Part shown: piece after piece, positions 8,892-18,669 of the stretch
How positions within the stretch are numbered: the first letter of the stretch is position 1
How the letters are laid out: each line of letters begins with the position of its first letter
Assembly: GCA_963728145.1 (NCBI GenBank)
Contig: CAVSJA010000002.1
Location: forward strand, 248,001-312,000
Direction: 5' to 3'
Origin: CAVSJA01 sp963728145
GTDB lineage: Bacteria > Bacteroidota > Bacteroidia > Chitinophagales > Chitinophagaceae
DNA: 64,000 nt
Program-made: the position numbers and the translations under genes
The notes under the pieces: model-generated
Database searches by the model: none
Seen by the model: the letters and a program-made list of their open reading frames with translations, nothing else
Told to the model about the DNA's origin: nothing

Positions 8892-10265
8892 ATGTACTTG
8901 CTTAAGAAACTTTTGTTTTTATTCCTTCTTCCTTGTTTAATATTCTACTCCTGTTCCACCCAGAAGCAAATTGGCCGTACAGCGAAATCATCGGTATTTG
9001 CCGATTCAACAATAAAGAATGCGCTGATTGGAATTAGTATTTACGATGCTGCATCAGGAAAATATATATACAATCACAACGGAGATAAATATTTTGTTCC
9101 CGCATCAAATACAAAAATCATTACCTGTTATGCGGGATTGAAATATCTGGGAGATAGTTTGGCAGGTATAAAATACCTGGAAACAGCGGATGCAATCATA
9201 ATCACTCCAACCGGCGATCCTACCTTACTTCATCCGGATTATCAAAAGCAACCTGTTATCGATTTTTTGAAACGCGTCACAAAGCCCTTGAAAATAATTG
9301 ACACGGTCTGGAAATCTGATGATCTTGGTTCCGGCTGGAGTTGGGATGATTTCAATAATTATTATATGGCTGAAAGAAGTCCATTGCCTGTTTATGGAAA
9401 CATATTAAGATGGACGCAGGAAAGGGGAGAAGGAAAACCAGAAGATAGCCTCTCTTTCGATCAATCAGTAAGTATCTATTCTATACCGGAAGTAAACTGG
9501 AAAGTCAATTTCAAACCCGACCCACCGGTTCGATCATTTTATGTACAACGCGATCGTGCGGAGAATGTCTATACTATCACAGAAGGAAGTGAAAAGAAAA
9601 GGACACAAGAAGTACCTTTTGTTACGCACGGAGTTCAATCATCACTTGAGTTTTTAAAGGATACCATAGGCAAAGAGATTCAATTGGCAATTGGCAATAG
9701 GCAATTGGCAACGGACGATTTAACACCAGCATCCAAACTCCAAACGATCTATTCGCAGTATCTTGATTCGATGTTGAGACCAATGATGCATAGAAGTGAT
9801 AATTTCTTTGCCGAACAAACATTGATGATGGTGAGCCAGGTGCTGTTGGGATATATGGATGATACCAGGGCTGCGAACAAGGTAATTAATGATGATCTGA
9901 AAGGCATTCCCCAACGCCCACGTTGGGCAGATGGAAGTGGATTGAGCCGATTCAATCTTTTCACGCCGCAGGATTTTGTTTTCATATTAAACAAGATGCA
10001 AGGCGAATTCGGAATGGATCGATTGAAAAATATATTTCCGACAGGTGGTCGGGGCACTCTCGGCAATTATTATAAAACCGATAGCGGATACATCTTTGCC
10101 AAGACCGGCTCCCTATCCGGTGTGATTTGCATAAGCGGTTACCTGTACACGAAAAAGAATAAGCTCCTCATCTTTTCGGTGCTGGTCAATAATCATTATG
10201 GTAATACAACTTCAATTCGTAGAAGCGTTGAGCGCTTCGTTACCGGTTTGCGTAACAAGTACTAA
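8892..10265 (+). CDS. dacB: PBP4-type D-alanyl-D-alanine carboxypeptidase/endopeptidase (peptidase S13)
   Basis: Periplasmic, lipid-anchored peptidoglycan peptidase that trims or opens stem-peptide cross-links. A lipoprotein signal ends at the lipobox FYSC (Cys21). The penicilloyl-serine motifs are all present: S72-N-T-K75, SDN around residue 300 and KTGS around 402. The 457-residue length fits the family. Residues about 264-273 (QLAIGNRQLA) are encoded by a GGCAATTG-family repeat (9681-9711) identical in style to the intergenic copies. The DNA at 9910-9927 (residues just before WADGSG) is also a perfect palindrome. The reading frame stays open, so the insertions appear tolerated in a loop. 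Confidence 0.9.
   Translation: MYLLKKLLFLFLLPCLIFYSCSTQKQIGRTAKSSVFADSTIKNALIGISIYDAASGKYIYNHNGDKYFVPASNTKIITCYAGLKYLGDSLAGIKYLETADAIIITPTGDPTLLHPDYQKQPVIDFLKRVTKPLKIIDTVWKSDDLGSGWSWDDFNNYYMAERSPLPVYGNILRWTQERGEGKPEDSLSFDQSVSIYSIPEVNWKVNFKPDPPVRSFYVQRDRAENVYTITEGSEKKRTQEVPFVTHGVQSSLEFLKDTIGKEIQLAIGNRQLATDDLTPASKLQTIYSQYLDSMLRPMMHRSDNFFAEQTLMMVSQVLLGYMDDTRAANKVINDDLKGIPQRPRWADGSGLSRFNLFTPQDFVFILNKMQGEFGMDRLKNIFPTGGRGTLGNYYKTDSGYIFAKTGSLSGVICISGYLYTKKNKLLIFSVLVNNHYGNTTSIRRSVERFVTGLRNKY
9681..9711 (+). repeat. GGCAATTG repeat inside the PBP4 coding sequence
   Basis: Three tandem words (CAATTGGCAA-type) lie in frame within the PBP4 gene and encode about ten residues. The same words form the intergenic arrays at 331-402, 43954-44072 and 62984-63103. 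Confidence 0.8.
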
Positions 10266-10296
10266 GGCTTTTCAATTTTTCTTCCTAACGTCCACT

Positions 10297-10536
10297 GCGC
10301 CTCACTCTTCATGATCGTCATCCCCGCGGTACAGTTCATGAAGCTTACGACGAAAGGCAACCAAGCGGGAATCCCCTACCAACAAAATAGCATTTCTTAT
10401 CGGGTTACGCCGTGAGTAAGAAGTGATCGTCGATCAACTGAAAAGTAGTTGGTAGGGGCTCCCCGCTTGGCTTTCTTCATTTCGTAAGGTCCCGAAGAGA
10501 TCCCGCGGGGATGACGATCATGAAGTGTGAGGACGC
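10297..10536. repeat. Long imperfect inverted repeat (240 bp)
   Basis: Arms of about 87 bp (10297-10383 and 10448-10536) begin with TCATGATCGTCATCCCCGCG and end with CCCCTACCAAC. They flank a 64-bp centre and could form a long cruciform or RNA hairpin. A single arm-like copy lies at 22253-22325. It fills most of the 443-base gap between the PBP4 gene and the PKD gene. Confidence 0.85.
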
Positions 10537-10708
10537 ACAGGAAAACCTAAAAATCTTTTAAATTACCCAACGCATCATTGACAGTTGTTCGTAACCCTCA
10601 CAAGCAACTCGGCCGCCTGGCCACATGACCAAAACACCCATGTAACAGGCCGTACCCTATATCCCGGTTGCGAGGTTTCCATTTTTTACCAACTTAAAAC
10701 GTTTGCGT

Positions 10709-13348
10709 ATGAAAAAGTATTTACTTTTCTTCGCCGCGCTTTGCTTTACATGGGTGTCGACGCTTTCTCAGGATACTGCTCGTTGTAATGCAAATTTTAC
10801 CTATCAAATTGATGGTCTTACTGTAAAATTCTTTTCAACTCCTCATCCTGGAACCACTCCGCTATTTCATCAATGGAGTTTCGGGAATGGATCGGTGTCT
10901 GCCGAAGCGAATCCAATTGTTACCTACGCGGCGCCGGGTACCTATCGGGTACTTCACATGGTGAAGGACTCCTCAACAAATTGTTTCGATTCATTAAGCA
11001 AGGTCATTACACTTGGTCCAACCAACTGTACCATCGAACCGAAATTTGTATGGAGGCAGGATTCGGTGAATTGCCGGAAGGTATGGTTCATCAATCAATC
11101 CATACCAATCTCACCCAATGTTCATTACGTATGGAAGTTTGGTGATGGGAGCACTTCTACCGAGGTCAATCCACAGCATGAGTATAACCAACCGGGTAAA
11201 TACACGGTTTGTTTGGTCATAGAATCAGGGCCTAATTGTCGAAAAGAGTACTGTCAAACGATTGAGATAAGATGTGATGAATGTCCATTGCAGATCAATT
11301 TTACTTATGAAAAGGATCCATCACAGCCCAATAAGGTTCAATTCAAAAGCCAGGTGCTTACCCCAACTACTGTTGTTCCTATATATAAATGGAGTTTCGG
11401 TGACGGAACCTTTTCAGATGAGGCAAACCCCAGCCATCACTACGCAAATCCTGGCGCATTTAATGTTTGTCTGAGAGTTGCGATCAGCAATACCTGCGTA
11501 AAAGAACTTTGTAAGACCATAGTTATTGGTGATTCCTGTCGACTTGAAGTGAAATGGAAATACGAAGCTGACCCACAGCATCCCCGCCGTATTAAATTCT
11601 TCAATGAAACGATTGTTCCATCAACTGGGGCAGAGTACAAATGGACCTTCGGAGATGGAACGGGTTCAAATGAAAAAGATCCGGTACATATTTATGAGAA
11701 GCCCGGTGAATACCAGGTTTGCCTGAAAGTCGCGATAAGCAATACCTGCATTAAAGAACTATGCAAAAAGATCATTGTAGATACTCCTTGCCGCATTGAA
11801 GCCAAATTTGTTTACCGGATTGATTCAACGCAAAGGAATAAGGTCCATTTCCAAAACCTAACGCAAAGCAATACCCAGCCTGTGCATTACCTCTGGAAGT
11901 TTGGAGATGGAACTACGTCAACAGAAGCGAATCCGACTCATGTCTATCAGCAACCGGGGGTGTATGAAGCATGCCTTGTTGCAGAAACAACCAATGGTTG
12001 CCGTAGTGAATATTGCGCGAAGGTTGAAATTGGAAGCCTGATCTGTCCGATTGAAGTGAAGTTTGAATGGAGAGCCGATACTGCTAATCCACGCAAGATC
12101 TTCTTCCATAATCTTTCCGTTGTGCCGACCGCGGGCGCAAAGTATCTCTGGAAATTCGGCGATGGAACTACTTCCAACGAAAAAGATCCCGTGCATGTTT
12201 ATGAAAAGCCGGGTGAATACGAAGTATGCCTGATCGTTGAGTTAAATAATTTATGTCGCAAGGTAGCTTGTCAGAAAGTTGTGATCCGTCCGCCTGAATG
12301 TAATGTGCAAGCGAAATTTGAATGGAAGCAGGATGCGCAGAACTGGAAGAAAGTATGGTTTGCTAATTTATCGCAACCTGTACCAAATATCTGGAGAACA
12401 TTCTGGTATTATGGCGATGGTACAACATCTCAGGACTTCAACAGCTTCCACGAATATGCCCAACCAGGAAAGTACACCGTTTGCCTGAAGGTGGTAAGTT
12501 TGAATGGATGTATCGATGCATACTGTGATACGGTGATCGTAAGGCAAAGAGATACTTGCGAGAATAAGTCCGATTTCAAATGGGAGCGTTCAACAAATAA
12601 TGCGCTTGAATTCAAATTCAAACCGCAATACATCAATCTTACCTGGAAATATGAATGGAAGTTTGGAGATGGTACAACTTCGACGGCGGTTACACCAGTT
12701 CATAAGTTCCCATCAAGGGGTGTTTATACGGTTTGTCTAACAGTAACTCAAAACAACCGTTGCAAAACGACTACCTGTAAGGAAGTAAGGGTTGGTGCTG
12801 AATGCGACTCAATACTTGTGAAGTATGAGTATAGAAGGGATCAAGAGAGGCCGAATAAGATCAGTTTCCATGCAGTCAGCACCCAACCCCTTGTAAAACA
12901 GAAGTGGACGATCAAGCGGGATAGCACCATAAATGGGTTTCCATATGTGGTGGTCCTGACCGAGAGCAATCCGACCTATATTTTTCCTTTCGGTGGATGG
13001 TACACCGTCTGCCTGGATGGCACTACAGCAAATGGCTGTACAGGAACGTATTGTGAAAGAATTTTTATCGATAGGGTTGTAAATAGCGCAGTAACTTTAA
13101 CTCCGCTGCCGGTTTTTCCCAACCCTGCAACCAGCGTAGTTCGTATAGAACTTAAACTGGAGCAGGCAGCACCGGTCAGAGTAGTGGTTTTTGACGAATC
13201 CGGGACGCAGCAAATGCAGCTTTTTGTTAACGCTCAAAGGGGCAATAATAACATTCAGCTGCCCGTTTCGAAACTAAGCCAGGGCCAGTACCTGGTACAG
13301 TTGGTGTACGCGAACCAGGTTCGTCTGGCAAGGTTCCAGCGAATGTAA
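10709..13348 (+). CDS. Multi-PKD-domain secreted protein with T9SS C-terminal sorting domain
   Basis: Large surface or adhesin-like protein of about 879 residues. The ATG at 10709 gives a signal peptide (MKKYLLFFAALCFTWVSTLS); a TTG two codons earlier is in frame but less likely. At least eight PKD-type beta-sandwich repeats of about 85-90 residues each carry WKFGDGT...NP.H.Y..PG.Y.VCL and paired cysteines. The last ~80 residues (from VFPNPATS, with GQYLVQL) form a type A sorting domain, so export by the type IX secretion system is inferred. Fourteen bases downstream begins a sigma factor gene, suggesting one operon. Confidence 0.9.
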   Translation: MKKYLLFFAALCFTWVSTLSQDTARCNANFTYQIDGLTVKFFSTPHPGTTPLFHQWSFGNGSVSAEANPIVTYAAPGTYRVLHMVKDSSTNCFDSLSKVITLGPTNCTIEPKFVWRQDSVNCRKVWFINQSIPISPNVHYVWKFGDGSTSTEVNPQHEYNQPGKYTVCLVIESGPNCRKEYCQTIEIRCDECPLQINFTYEKDPSQPNKVQFKSQVLTPTTVVPIYKWSFGDGTFSDEANPSHHYANPGAFNVCLRVAISNTCVKELCKTIVIGDSCRLEVKWKYEADPQHPRRIKFFNETIVPSTGAEYKWTFGDGTGSNEKDPVHIYEKPGEYQVCLKVAISNTCIKELCKKIIVDTPCRIEAKFVYRIDSTQRNKVHFQNLTQSNTQPVHYLWKFGDGTTSTEANPTHVYQQPGVYEACLVAETTNGCRSEYCAKVEIGSLICPIEVKFEWRADTANPRKIFFHNLSVVPTAGAKYLWKFGDGTTSNEKDPVHVYEKPGEYEVCLIVELNNLCRKVACQKVVIRPPECNVQAKFEWKQDAQNWKKVWFANLSQPVPNIWRTFWYYGDGTTSQDFNSFHEYAQPGKYTVCLKVVSLNGCIDAYCDTVIVRQRDTCENKSDFKWERSTNNALEFKFKPQYINLTWKYEWKFGDGTTSTAVTPVHKFPSRGVYTVCLTVTQNNRCKTTTCKEVRVGAECDSILVKYEYRRDQERPNKISFHAVSTQPLVKQKWTIKRDSTINGFPYVVVLTESNPTYIFPFGGWYTVCLDGTTANGCTGTYCERIFIDRVVNSAVTLTPLPVFPNPATSVVRIELKLEQAAPVRVVVFDESGTQQMQLFVNAQRGNNNIQLPVSKLSQGQYLVQLVYANQVRLARFQRM

Positions 13349-13362
13349 AAACGGAGTTTGTA

Positions 13363-13902
13363 TTGCCGAACACGCCTGCCGATATCGAGTTGATAAACGG
13401 TTGTATTAATAATAGCCGTCAGGCCCAGGAACTGCTCTATAAACGGTTCTATGGGCCCATGGCTTCTATATGCCTGAGGTATACAAGGAATGAGGAAGAT
13501 GCAATTGAGGTTTTGCACAATGGTTTTTTGAAAGTGTATAAGAACATTCATACGTACGATAGTAGCAGAGCATCATTGTATACCTGGATCCGCACGATCG
13601 TGATCAATTCGGCGATTGATTTTATCAGGCAAAGGGATAAGTTTTCAAAGATTGAATTGGAAAAAGCAGAAGAGCCAGGCGTTGATGCGGAAGCCATACA
13701 TCGAATGTCGGCAAGAGAATTAATGAAATTGGTTCAACAATTGTCGCCAGCTACGCAAACCGTTTTTAATCTGTACGTGATCGAAGGATACAATCATCGC
13801 GAGATAGCTAACCTCGTTGGGATAAGCGAAGGCACCAGCAAATGGCACCTGAGCGAAGCCCGGCGCCAATTACAAATCTTATTACAAACATTGCAAGTGT
13901 AA
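13363..13902 (+). CDS. RNA polymerase sigma-70 factor, ECF subfamily
   Basis: ECF sigma factor of 179 residues. Region 2 is at about 10-75 (YKRFYGPMASICLRYTRNEE, EDAIEVLHNGFLKVY) and region 4 at about 120-175 with a helix-turn-helix (LYVIEGYNHREIANLVGISE). No in-frame ATG precedes region 2. The TTG at 13363 is chosen because GGAG lies 7 nt upstream and the region 2 alignment starts there. It is 14 nt after the PKD gene and 4 nt before its putative membrane partner. Confidence 0.88.
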   Translation: MPNTPADIELINGCINNSRQAQELLYKRFYGPMASICLRYTRNEEDAIEVLHNGFLKVYKNIHTYDSSRASLYTWIRTIVINSAIDFIRQRDKFSKIELEKAEEPGVDAEAIHRMSARELMKLVQQLSPATQTVFNLYVIEGYNHREIANLVGISEGTSKWHLSEARRQLQILLQTLQV

Positions 13903-13906
13903 TCGG

Positions 13907-15550
13907 ATGAACGAAAAACAACCATACGAAAAACACCTTGCGGAAAAGCTGCAGCAGCTTCCGCCCCCGGGAGATGCGAACCGATCCTGGCCGCAGATGA
14001 GATCCCTGCTTGACAAAGAACTGCCTGAAGGTGGTGGTTCAGGCTTCGGAAGGAATGGTACAACCAAATGGTGGATGATCGGACTCCTTGTGGGAGTGAT
14101 CACCGTGGGAACCTGGTTAAGTACACAACAATCAGGGCCAAACGAAAAAGATCCAGCCACTGCTTCCGGGCAAATTGCTTCTGAAAAAGAAACGACTCCC
14201 TCATCTGGCGTTTCTTTACCTGCTTCCAATGAGAAAAATTCAACTGCTTCATCATCCGCCAATGATTCAAAAGCAGAGCCCAATTCGCCTGTAAAAGCTC
14301 AACCTGAACAAAATTCTTCGTTAACCGACAATAAGCAATCTTCAAACGACAATAGCTCGAATACAACTCTACCTACAGTAAAAGAAACTGCCAAAAAGAA
14401 TGAAAGTTCTGAAGTAGTAAAAACAGATAAGGATAATACCAACAATACAAAACTTAATTCGAGTAAAAAGGATCCCGCTGTTGAAGCAGGTAGTTCAGCT
14501 GCAATTGTAAAATCTAATTCGACAATAAAGAACAATACTAAATCTAATCAACCTGGTTCAGGCGTTAAGCAAAATGACAAAACAGTTGCAGGTCTAAATA
14601 ATCAATCTACCGGTAGAAAAAATGTTGTTAACGAATCGAACCAGGTAAATGAAGATTTCTTAGCCTCTTATTCAGGATTGATTTTTGGAGTTGATAAATC
14701 TCCTTCAACTATTGGCGAAACTGATGTTCTGATTAACGGCTCACCTGACGAACGATCTATTGCATCAATGGTTCCAAAAGCGCCGCCAAAACCTGGAAGA
14801 AGGTATAATAAATACACCAAATCATTTGAGCCAAAATCAAACAAGCCGAGAGTAGTTGGTACCGGCGATGAAAAGAATATGGCTTTTGGTTTATCCTTGC
14901 CATTGGGATTTCCAGTGGGAGACCAGCAGGCAGTGGCATATAATTTCAATGCAGGACAAAACACGATTTCAGACTATCTGCCCGCACCGCACTTCCAGTA
15001 TCACCTGAATGAAAAATCATTCCTGCAATCGGAATTGCAGATTGTAGCGCCACAGTTCATTCAACCGGTATTGCTTTCGCAAAACGTTCAGGTTACTGCG
15101 ATGCAAACAAAATATACATCGATCTACGCCAGGAAGCTTTATTATTTCAATATGCCATTTACTGCTTACTATAGTCCGTTCAAGCATTTCTATCTTGGAA
15201 CAGGATTGCAGTTTTCATCTATGTTAAGTGGAGTTGCGATGAACGAAGAGAAATTGTATACAGCAAGCGACACTAGCATCAGTACAAACTATTCGAAGTT
15301 CCGCAATGACTCGCTGTCAAACAAATTTGATGGATCTGAGTTCCGCGTGCTCTTCGATGCAAATTATTACTGGCAAAAATTCACCGTTGGTTTGAGATAT
15401 AACCAGGCGCTCACAAACTATATTAGCATAAGAGCAACACCCACCTCAGGTTTGTTCCAGGATCGTAACAAAGCTGTACAATTCTACTTGCGTTATAATT
15501 TCTGGGAGGATAAGAAAAAGAAGAAAACAAATACATTAGCGATTAAATAA
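13907..15550 (+). CDS. Membrane-anchored putative anti-sigma / outer-membrane-barrel-like protein
   Basis: 547 residues in three parts. A ~50-residue N-terminal cytoplasmic segment (LAEKLQQLPPPGDANRSWPQ) resembles anti-sigma N termini. One membrane helix lies at about 55-73 (WWMIGLLVGVITVGTW). A ~200-residue Ser/Asn/Lys linker of very low complexity then leads to a C-terminal ~230 residues of alternating aromatic strands (FYLGTGLQFSSML, FTVGLRYNQALTNYISI) ending in a Lys tail, resembling an outer-membrane beta-barrel domain. The 4-nt spacing to the sigma gene suggests it controls that factor. How one chain could span the inner membrane and also form a barrel is unclear. Confidence 0.65.
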   Translation: MNEKQPYEKHLAEKLQQLPPPGDANRSWPQMRSLLDKELPEGGGSGFGRNGTTKWWMIGLLVGVITVGTWLSTQQSGPNEKDPATASGQIASEKETTPSSGVSLPASNEKNSTASSSANDSKAEPNSPVKAQPEQNSSLTDNKQSSNDNSSNTTLPTVKETAKKNESSEVVKTDKDNTNNTKLNSSKKDPAVEAGSSAAIVKSNSTIKNNTKSNQPGSGVKQNDKTVAGLNNQSTGRKNVVNESNQVNEDFLASYSGLIFGVDKSPSTIGETDVLINGSPDERSIASMVPKAPPKPGRRYNKYTKSFEPKSNKPRVVGTGDEKNMAFGLSLPLGFPVGDQQAVAYNFNAGQNTISDYLPAPHFQYHLNEKSFLQSELQIVAPQFIQPVLLSQNVQVTAMQTKYTSIYARKLYYFNMPFTAYYSPFKHFYLGTGLQFSSMLSGVAMNEEKLYTASDTSISTNYSKFRNDSLSNKFDGSEFRVLFDANYYWQKFTVGLRYNQALTNYISIRATPTSGLFQDRNKAVQFYLRYNFWEDKKKKKTNTLAIK

Positions 15551-15609
15551 GTGATAGTTCTTAAGTAGGCTTACAATTCTCGAGATCAGTATCTATAAAT
15601 AATTCTGTT

Positions 15610-15945
15610 GAATGAAGGCGAACCCCTTTAGGGGTTCAATCTTTGTAGCAAAAACGACCTCTACGAGAATGCAGCTCCATAGGAGCGTAATCTGAGGCGA
15701 ATGAGGCCAGTGAACTATTTTTCAGCTGAACATTCAAAAACATTTTTCGATAGTTCAACCAATTTATCATTGGATGCCGATAATAATCAATCAAAGAATT
15801 CTCTTGAAATGAAATAGTCTTAGTTTGACTGAAAACCAATTTGCCGAAAGCGTGAGATTCAGATTACGCCCCATACGGGGCTTGAATCCGTGGGGGCAAA
15901 AATTTGCTACCAACATTTGACTCCTGACGGAGTCTGGCTAATACA
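15610..15945. repeat. Short palindrome cluster in the 15551-15968 gap
   Basis: The 418-base gap between converging genes holds several small inverted repeats in tandem: AACCCCTTTAGGGGTT, GCTCCATAGGAGC, CCCATACGGGG and ACTCCTGACGGAGT, each followed by similar TTTGTAGCAAAA / GGGGCAAAAATTTGC text. They look like members of one dispersed repeat family. No gene is seen. Confidence 0.6.
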
Positions 15946-15968
15946 AACGAATCAAACCCAGGAATGAA

Positions 15969-17840
15969 CTAACGTTTGAATAGTTGTTCGAGGTATTCTT
16001 TCTTGAATTCAAGGTAAACAGGATTACCACCGGCAGTAATATTGGATTGCGCGCATTGAAACAGATCTAAGATCAATGTGCGCATTTCTTTTTCTGTTAA
16101 AGAAGTTCCTGCCTTGATCGCCTGTTGCCAGCTCAGGGAACGAATCAGCTTCTCTCTTTTTGAAAATTTAAGATCACTGCTGAAATGTTTGTATTGGTCG
16201 AGTAATTGTTCGATCACCATCTTTTCATTTCCTTGTTCCAGATCAGCGGGGGTACCCTGGATAACAAAAGCATCTTTGCCAAATGGTTCGATCTGGTAAC
16301 CGAGTTGGTTAAGATCATCCATCAATTCATTCAATAAAATTGCATCTGTTGGCGACAATTGCAGTGTTGAAGGAAATAAACTGCGCTGAGTGGCCATTGG
16401 CTTATTGCTTGCAGCAGAAAATCTTTCATAAAGAATTCTTTCGTGCGCCAATTGCTGGTTGATACAAATGAATCCCCGGTTGCTGGGTGCAAGTATATAA
16501 GTATTGTGAACCTGGATCAGGCTCGCGTTTTCATCGATGGTCAAAACCGAAGGAGCGGGCGAAAAATTCTTTATTCCTTCGGCAGGGATTGTTGTTTCAG
16601 GTCCTTCTCTCTTTAATTTATCAAGAAGGGACTCAAATTTTCTTGAATCCTCAGTTTCCACAAATGAAGTCTTGTCAGTTATTCCTTCGCCATGATTCCG
16701 CTCTATAAAATGCGATTGATGTTTTTGCGTAAAGCCGCGAAACAAGGCCGATGAAGTTGCAGCAGCTTGTTTATCCTCTGTGAACGGCTTATTTATTGCG
16801 TCCAGTTGCTGGATAGAAGGATCCAGATCGAATTCAAGCGTTGGCGTGATGCTGAATTGAGCCAGTGCATGTTTAACTGCAGCTTGTACAAATGCGTACA
16901 CGATCTTTTCATCCTCAAACTTTATTTCCTGTTTGGTCGGATGAACATTTATGTCCAATTCGGAAGGATCCAGATCAATAAATAAAACATACAACGGGAA
17001 GCTATCACCGGGAATCATTTCCTGATAGGCATTCATCACAGCATGATGCAGGTAAGGACTGCGGATAAAGCGATTATTCACAAAAAAGTATTGATCACCT
17101 CTTGTTTTCTTCGCTGTATCGGGCTTGCCGGTGAATCCGTAAATATTTAGGTAATCCGTTTTTTCCTGTACCGTTACCAGTTTGGATTGATAGTGAGTTC
17201 CCAGTAATTGAACGATCCTTTGCTTTAAAGTCGCTTTTTCGAGATGAAAGATCTCCTGGCCATTACTGGTAAGCGAAAAGAAAATATTGGGAAATGAAAG
17301 TGCGACCCGGATGAATTCATCTACGATATGTCTAAGTTCAGCAGCATTGCTTTTCAAAAAATTTCTGCGGGCAGGTACATTGAAGAAAAGGTTCTTCATG
17401 CTGATCTGTGTACCCGTCTGCCAGGCCGCCGGTTCCTGCCGGACCACATTGCTATGTTCAATCTCGATAAAAGTACCAGCTTCATCCTCTGATCTTCGCG
17501 TTTTTAATTCAACCTGGGCAACAGCTGCAATGGAGGCAAGCGCTTCACCGCGGAATCCCATCGTTCTGATCCTGAAAAGATCATTGATATCCCTGATCTT
17601 GGATGTGGCATGGCGTTCAAAAGCCATACGCGCATCGGTTTCGCTCATACCCTTGCCATTATCGCTCACCTGGATCATGGATTTACCTGCGTCATTCACG
17701 AAAAGGCGGATCTCCGTTGCCCCCGCATCCACAGCGTTTTCCAGTAATTCCTTGACCGCGCTAGCCGGGCGTTGGATCACTTCGCCTGCGGCGATCTGAT
17801 TTGCGATATTGTCGGGTAATAATTGTATGATGTCTGCCAA
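15969..17840 (-). CDS. mutL: DNA mismatch repair protein MutL
   Basis: GHKL ATPase that links MutS mismatch recognition to strand removal. About 623 residues. The N-terminal ATPase has ANQIAAGEVIQRPASAVKEL, DNGKGM and TMGFRGEALASI; the C terminus is the dimerisation domain. The start is TTG at 17840 (MADIIQLLPDNIANQ, as in relatives), with GAGGAAG 5 nt upstream; a GTG at 17852 is in frame. The endonuclease motif expected as DQHAxxERxxYE reads NQQLAHERILYE, and the CPHGRP metal motif reads TAGGNP. The nicking activity of most non-enterobacterial MutL proteins may therefore be absent. Confidence 0.93.
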   Translation of the reverse strand: MADIIQLLPDNIANQIAAGEVIQRPASAVKELLENAVDAGATEIRLFVNDAGKSMIQVSDNGKGMSETDARMAFERHATSKIRDINDLFRIRTMGFRGEALASIAAVAQVELKTRRSEDEAGTFIEIEHSNVVRQEPAAWQTGTQISMKNLFFNVPARRNFLKSNAAELRHIVDEFIRVALSFPNIFFSLTSNGQEIFHLEKATLKQRIVQLLGTHYQSKLVTVQEKTDYLNIYGFTGKPDTAKKTRGDQYFFVNNRFIRSPYLHHAVMNAYQEMIPGDSFPLYVLFIDLDPSELDINVHPTKQEIKFEDEKIVYAFVQAAVKHALAQFSITPTLEFDLDPSIQQLDAINKPFTEDKQAAATSSALFRGFTQKHQSHFIERNHGEGITDKTSFVETEDSRKFESLLDKLKREGPETTIPAEGIKNFSPAPSVLTIDENASLIQVHNTYILAPSNRGFICINQQLAHERILYERFSAASNKPMATQRSLFPSTLQLSPTDAILLNELMDDLNQLGYQIEPFGKDAFVIQGTPADLEQGNEKMVIEQLLDQYKHFSSDLKFSKREKLIRSLSWQQAIKAGTSLTEKEMRTLILDLFQCAQSNITAGGNPVYLEFKKEYLEQLFKR

Positions 17841-17925
17841 AATCTTCCTCACTTTGAAGCGAAATTAACGGAGATTATCTAGGATGCAAATTGGTAAGAG
17901 GGCTTAATTGCAGAGAATTTTACTC

Positions 17926-17980
17926 CCGCCTTGGCGGGAGTAAAAATCTTGGCCGAAGGCCAAGCTTGGGACTCCAAATT
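17926..17980. repeat. Two small palindromes before the lipoprotein gene
   Basis: CTCCCGCCTTGGCGGGAG and CTTGGCCGAAGGCCAAG lie side by side upstream of the gene at 18045. They match the CCCGCC..GGCGGG family seen at 32570, 52095 and 59205. Confidence 0.6.
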
Positions 17981-18044
17981 TTCCGCACCTTTACATACTA
18001 AACCAACCTCCGAAAACGTATTCATCCTGTCTAATATCCCCATC

Positions 18045-18641
18045 ATGCTGAAGTATGTGGCTTGTGGAATTTTGAGCTGTATGATAATTCTCGCCTGTTC
18101 AAAAAAGGACGGGTTTGTAAAGGAAGTCCCCGATCCTTCTATCCACAAAGGTTTTACTGAATACTTTATTACCAAAGGACAACATTATAGCGCTCAAAGC
18201 GCACAGATCGTTTTAAATACTCCGAGCATTAAATGCGATGTGATCTTCGACAGTTCGGCAATTTATCAAAACACCGAGCCAAATAACCAGTTAGACGTAA
18301 ACAAGCTCATCGGCTTTTCAGATTGCGGAGCAGGTCATCATGAAAACAGTGCAAGATTGGGTTGGAACTGGAATGGAAAACAGATCGTGATCTACGCTTA
18401 CGCATATGCTGGAACTCAGCGTATCATTCTTCCGATAGATTCTGTTAAAATTGGCAAGTCATTCTACTGTTCTATTGAAGCTATAGAAGGCAATTATCAT
18501 TTTGCGGTGGCCGACAAGAAACTTACAATTCCACGCTTTTGCAATAGTTATAGCGGCAGTTTCTACAAACTCTTTCCTTATTTCGGCGGAGATGAAACCG
18601 CTCCACACGATATACGCATTTACATCAGGGAAAAGCAATAA
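18045..18641 (+). CDS. Putative lipoprotein of unknown function
   Basis: 198 residues from the ATG at 18045. The signal MLKYVACGILSCMIILACSK ends in a lipobox (LAC), so outer-membrane lipid anchoring is inferred. A longer in-frame reading begins in a palindromic repeat and is rejected. The mature part is beta-rich with a central GWNWNGKQIVIYAYAYAGTQ segment; I recognise no family. It lies 28 nt upstream of the GH3/beta-lactamase gene and may be co-transcribed. Confidence 0.65.
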   Translation: MLKYVACGILSCMIILACSKKDGFVKEVPDPSIHKGFTEYFITKGQHYSAQSAQIVLNTPSIKCDVIFDSSAIYQNTEPNNQLDVNKLIGFSDCGAGHHENSARLGWNWNGKQIVIYAYAYAGTQRIILPIDSVKIGKSFYCSIEAIEGNYHFAVADKKLTIPRFCNSYSGSFYKLFPYFGGDETAPHDIRIYIREKQ

Positions 18642-18669
18642 TCATTAAATTACAGGCTTATTTTGCCGT

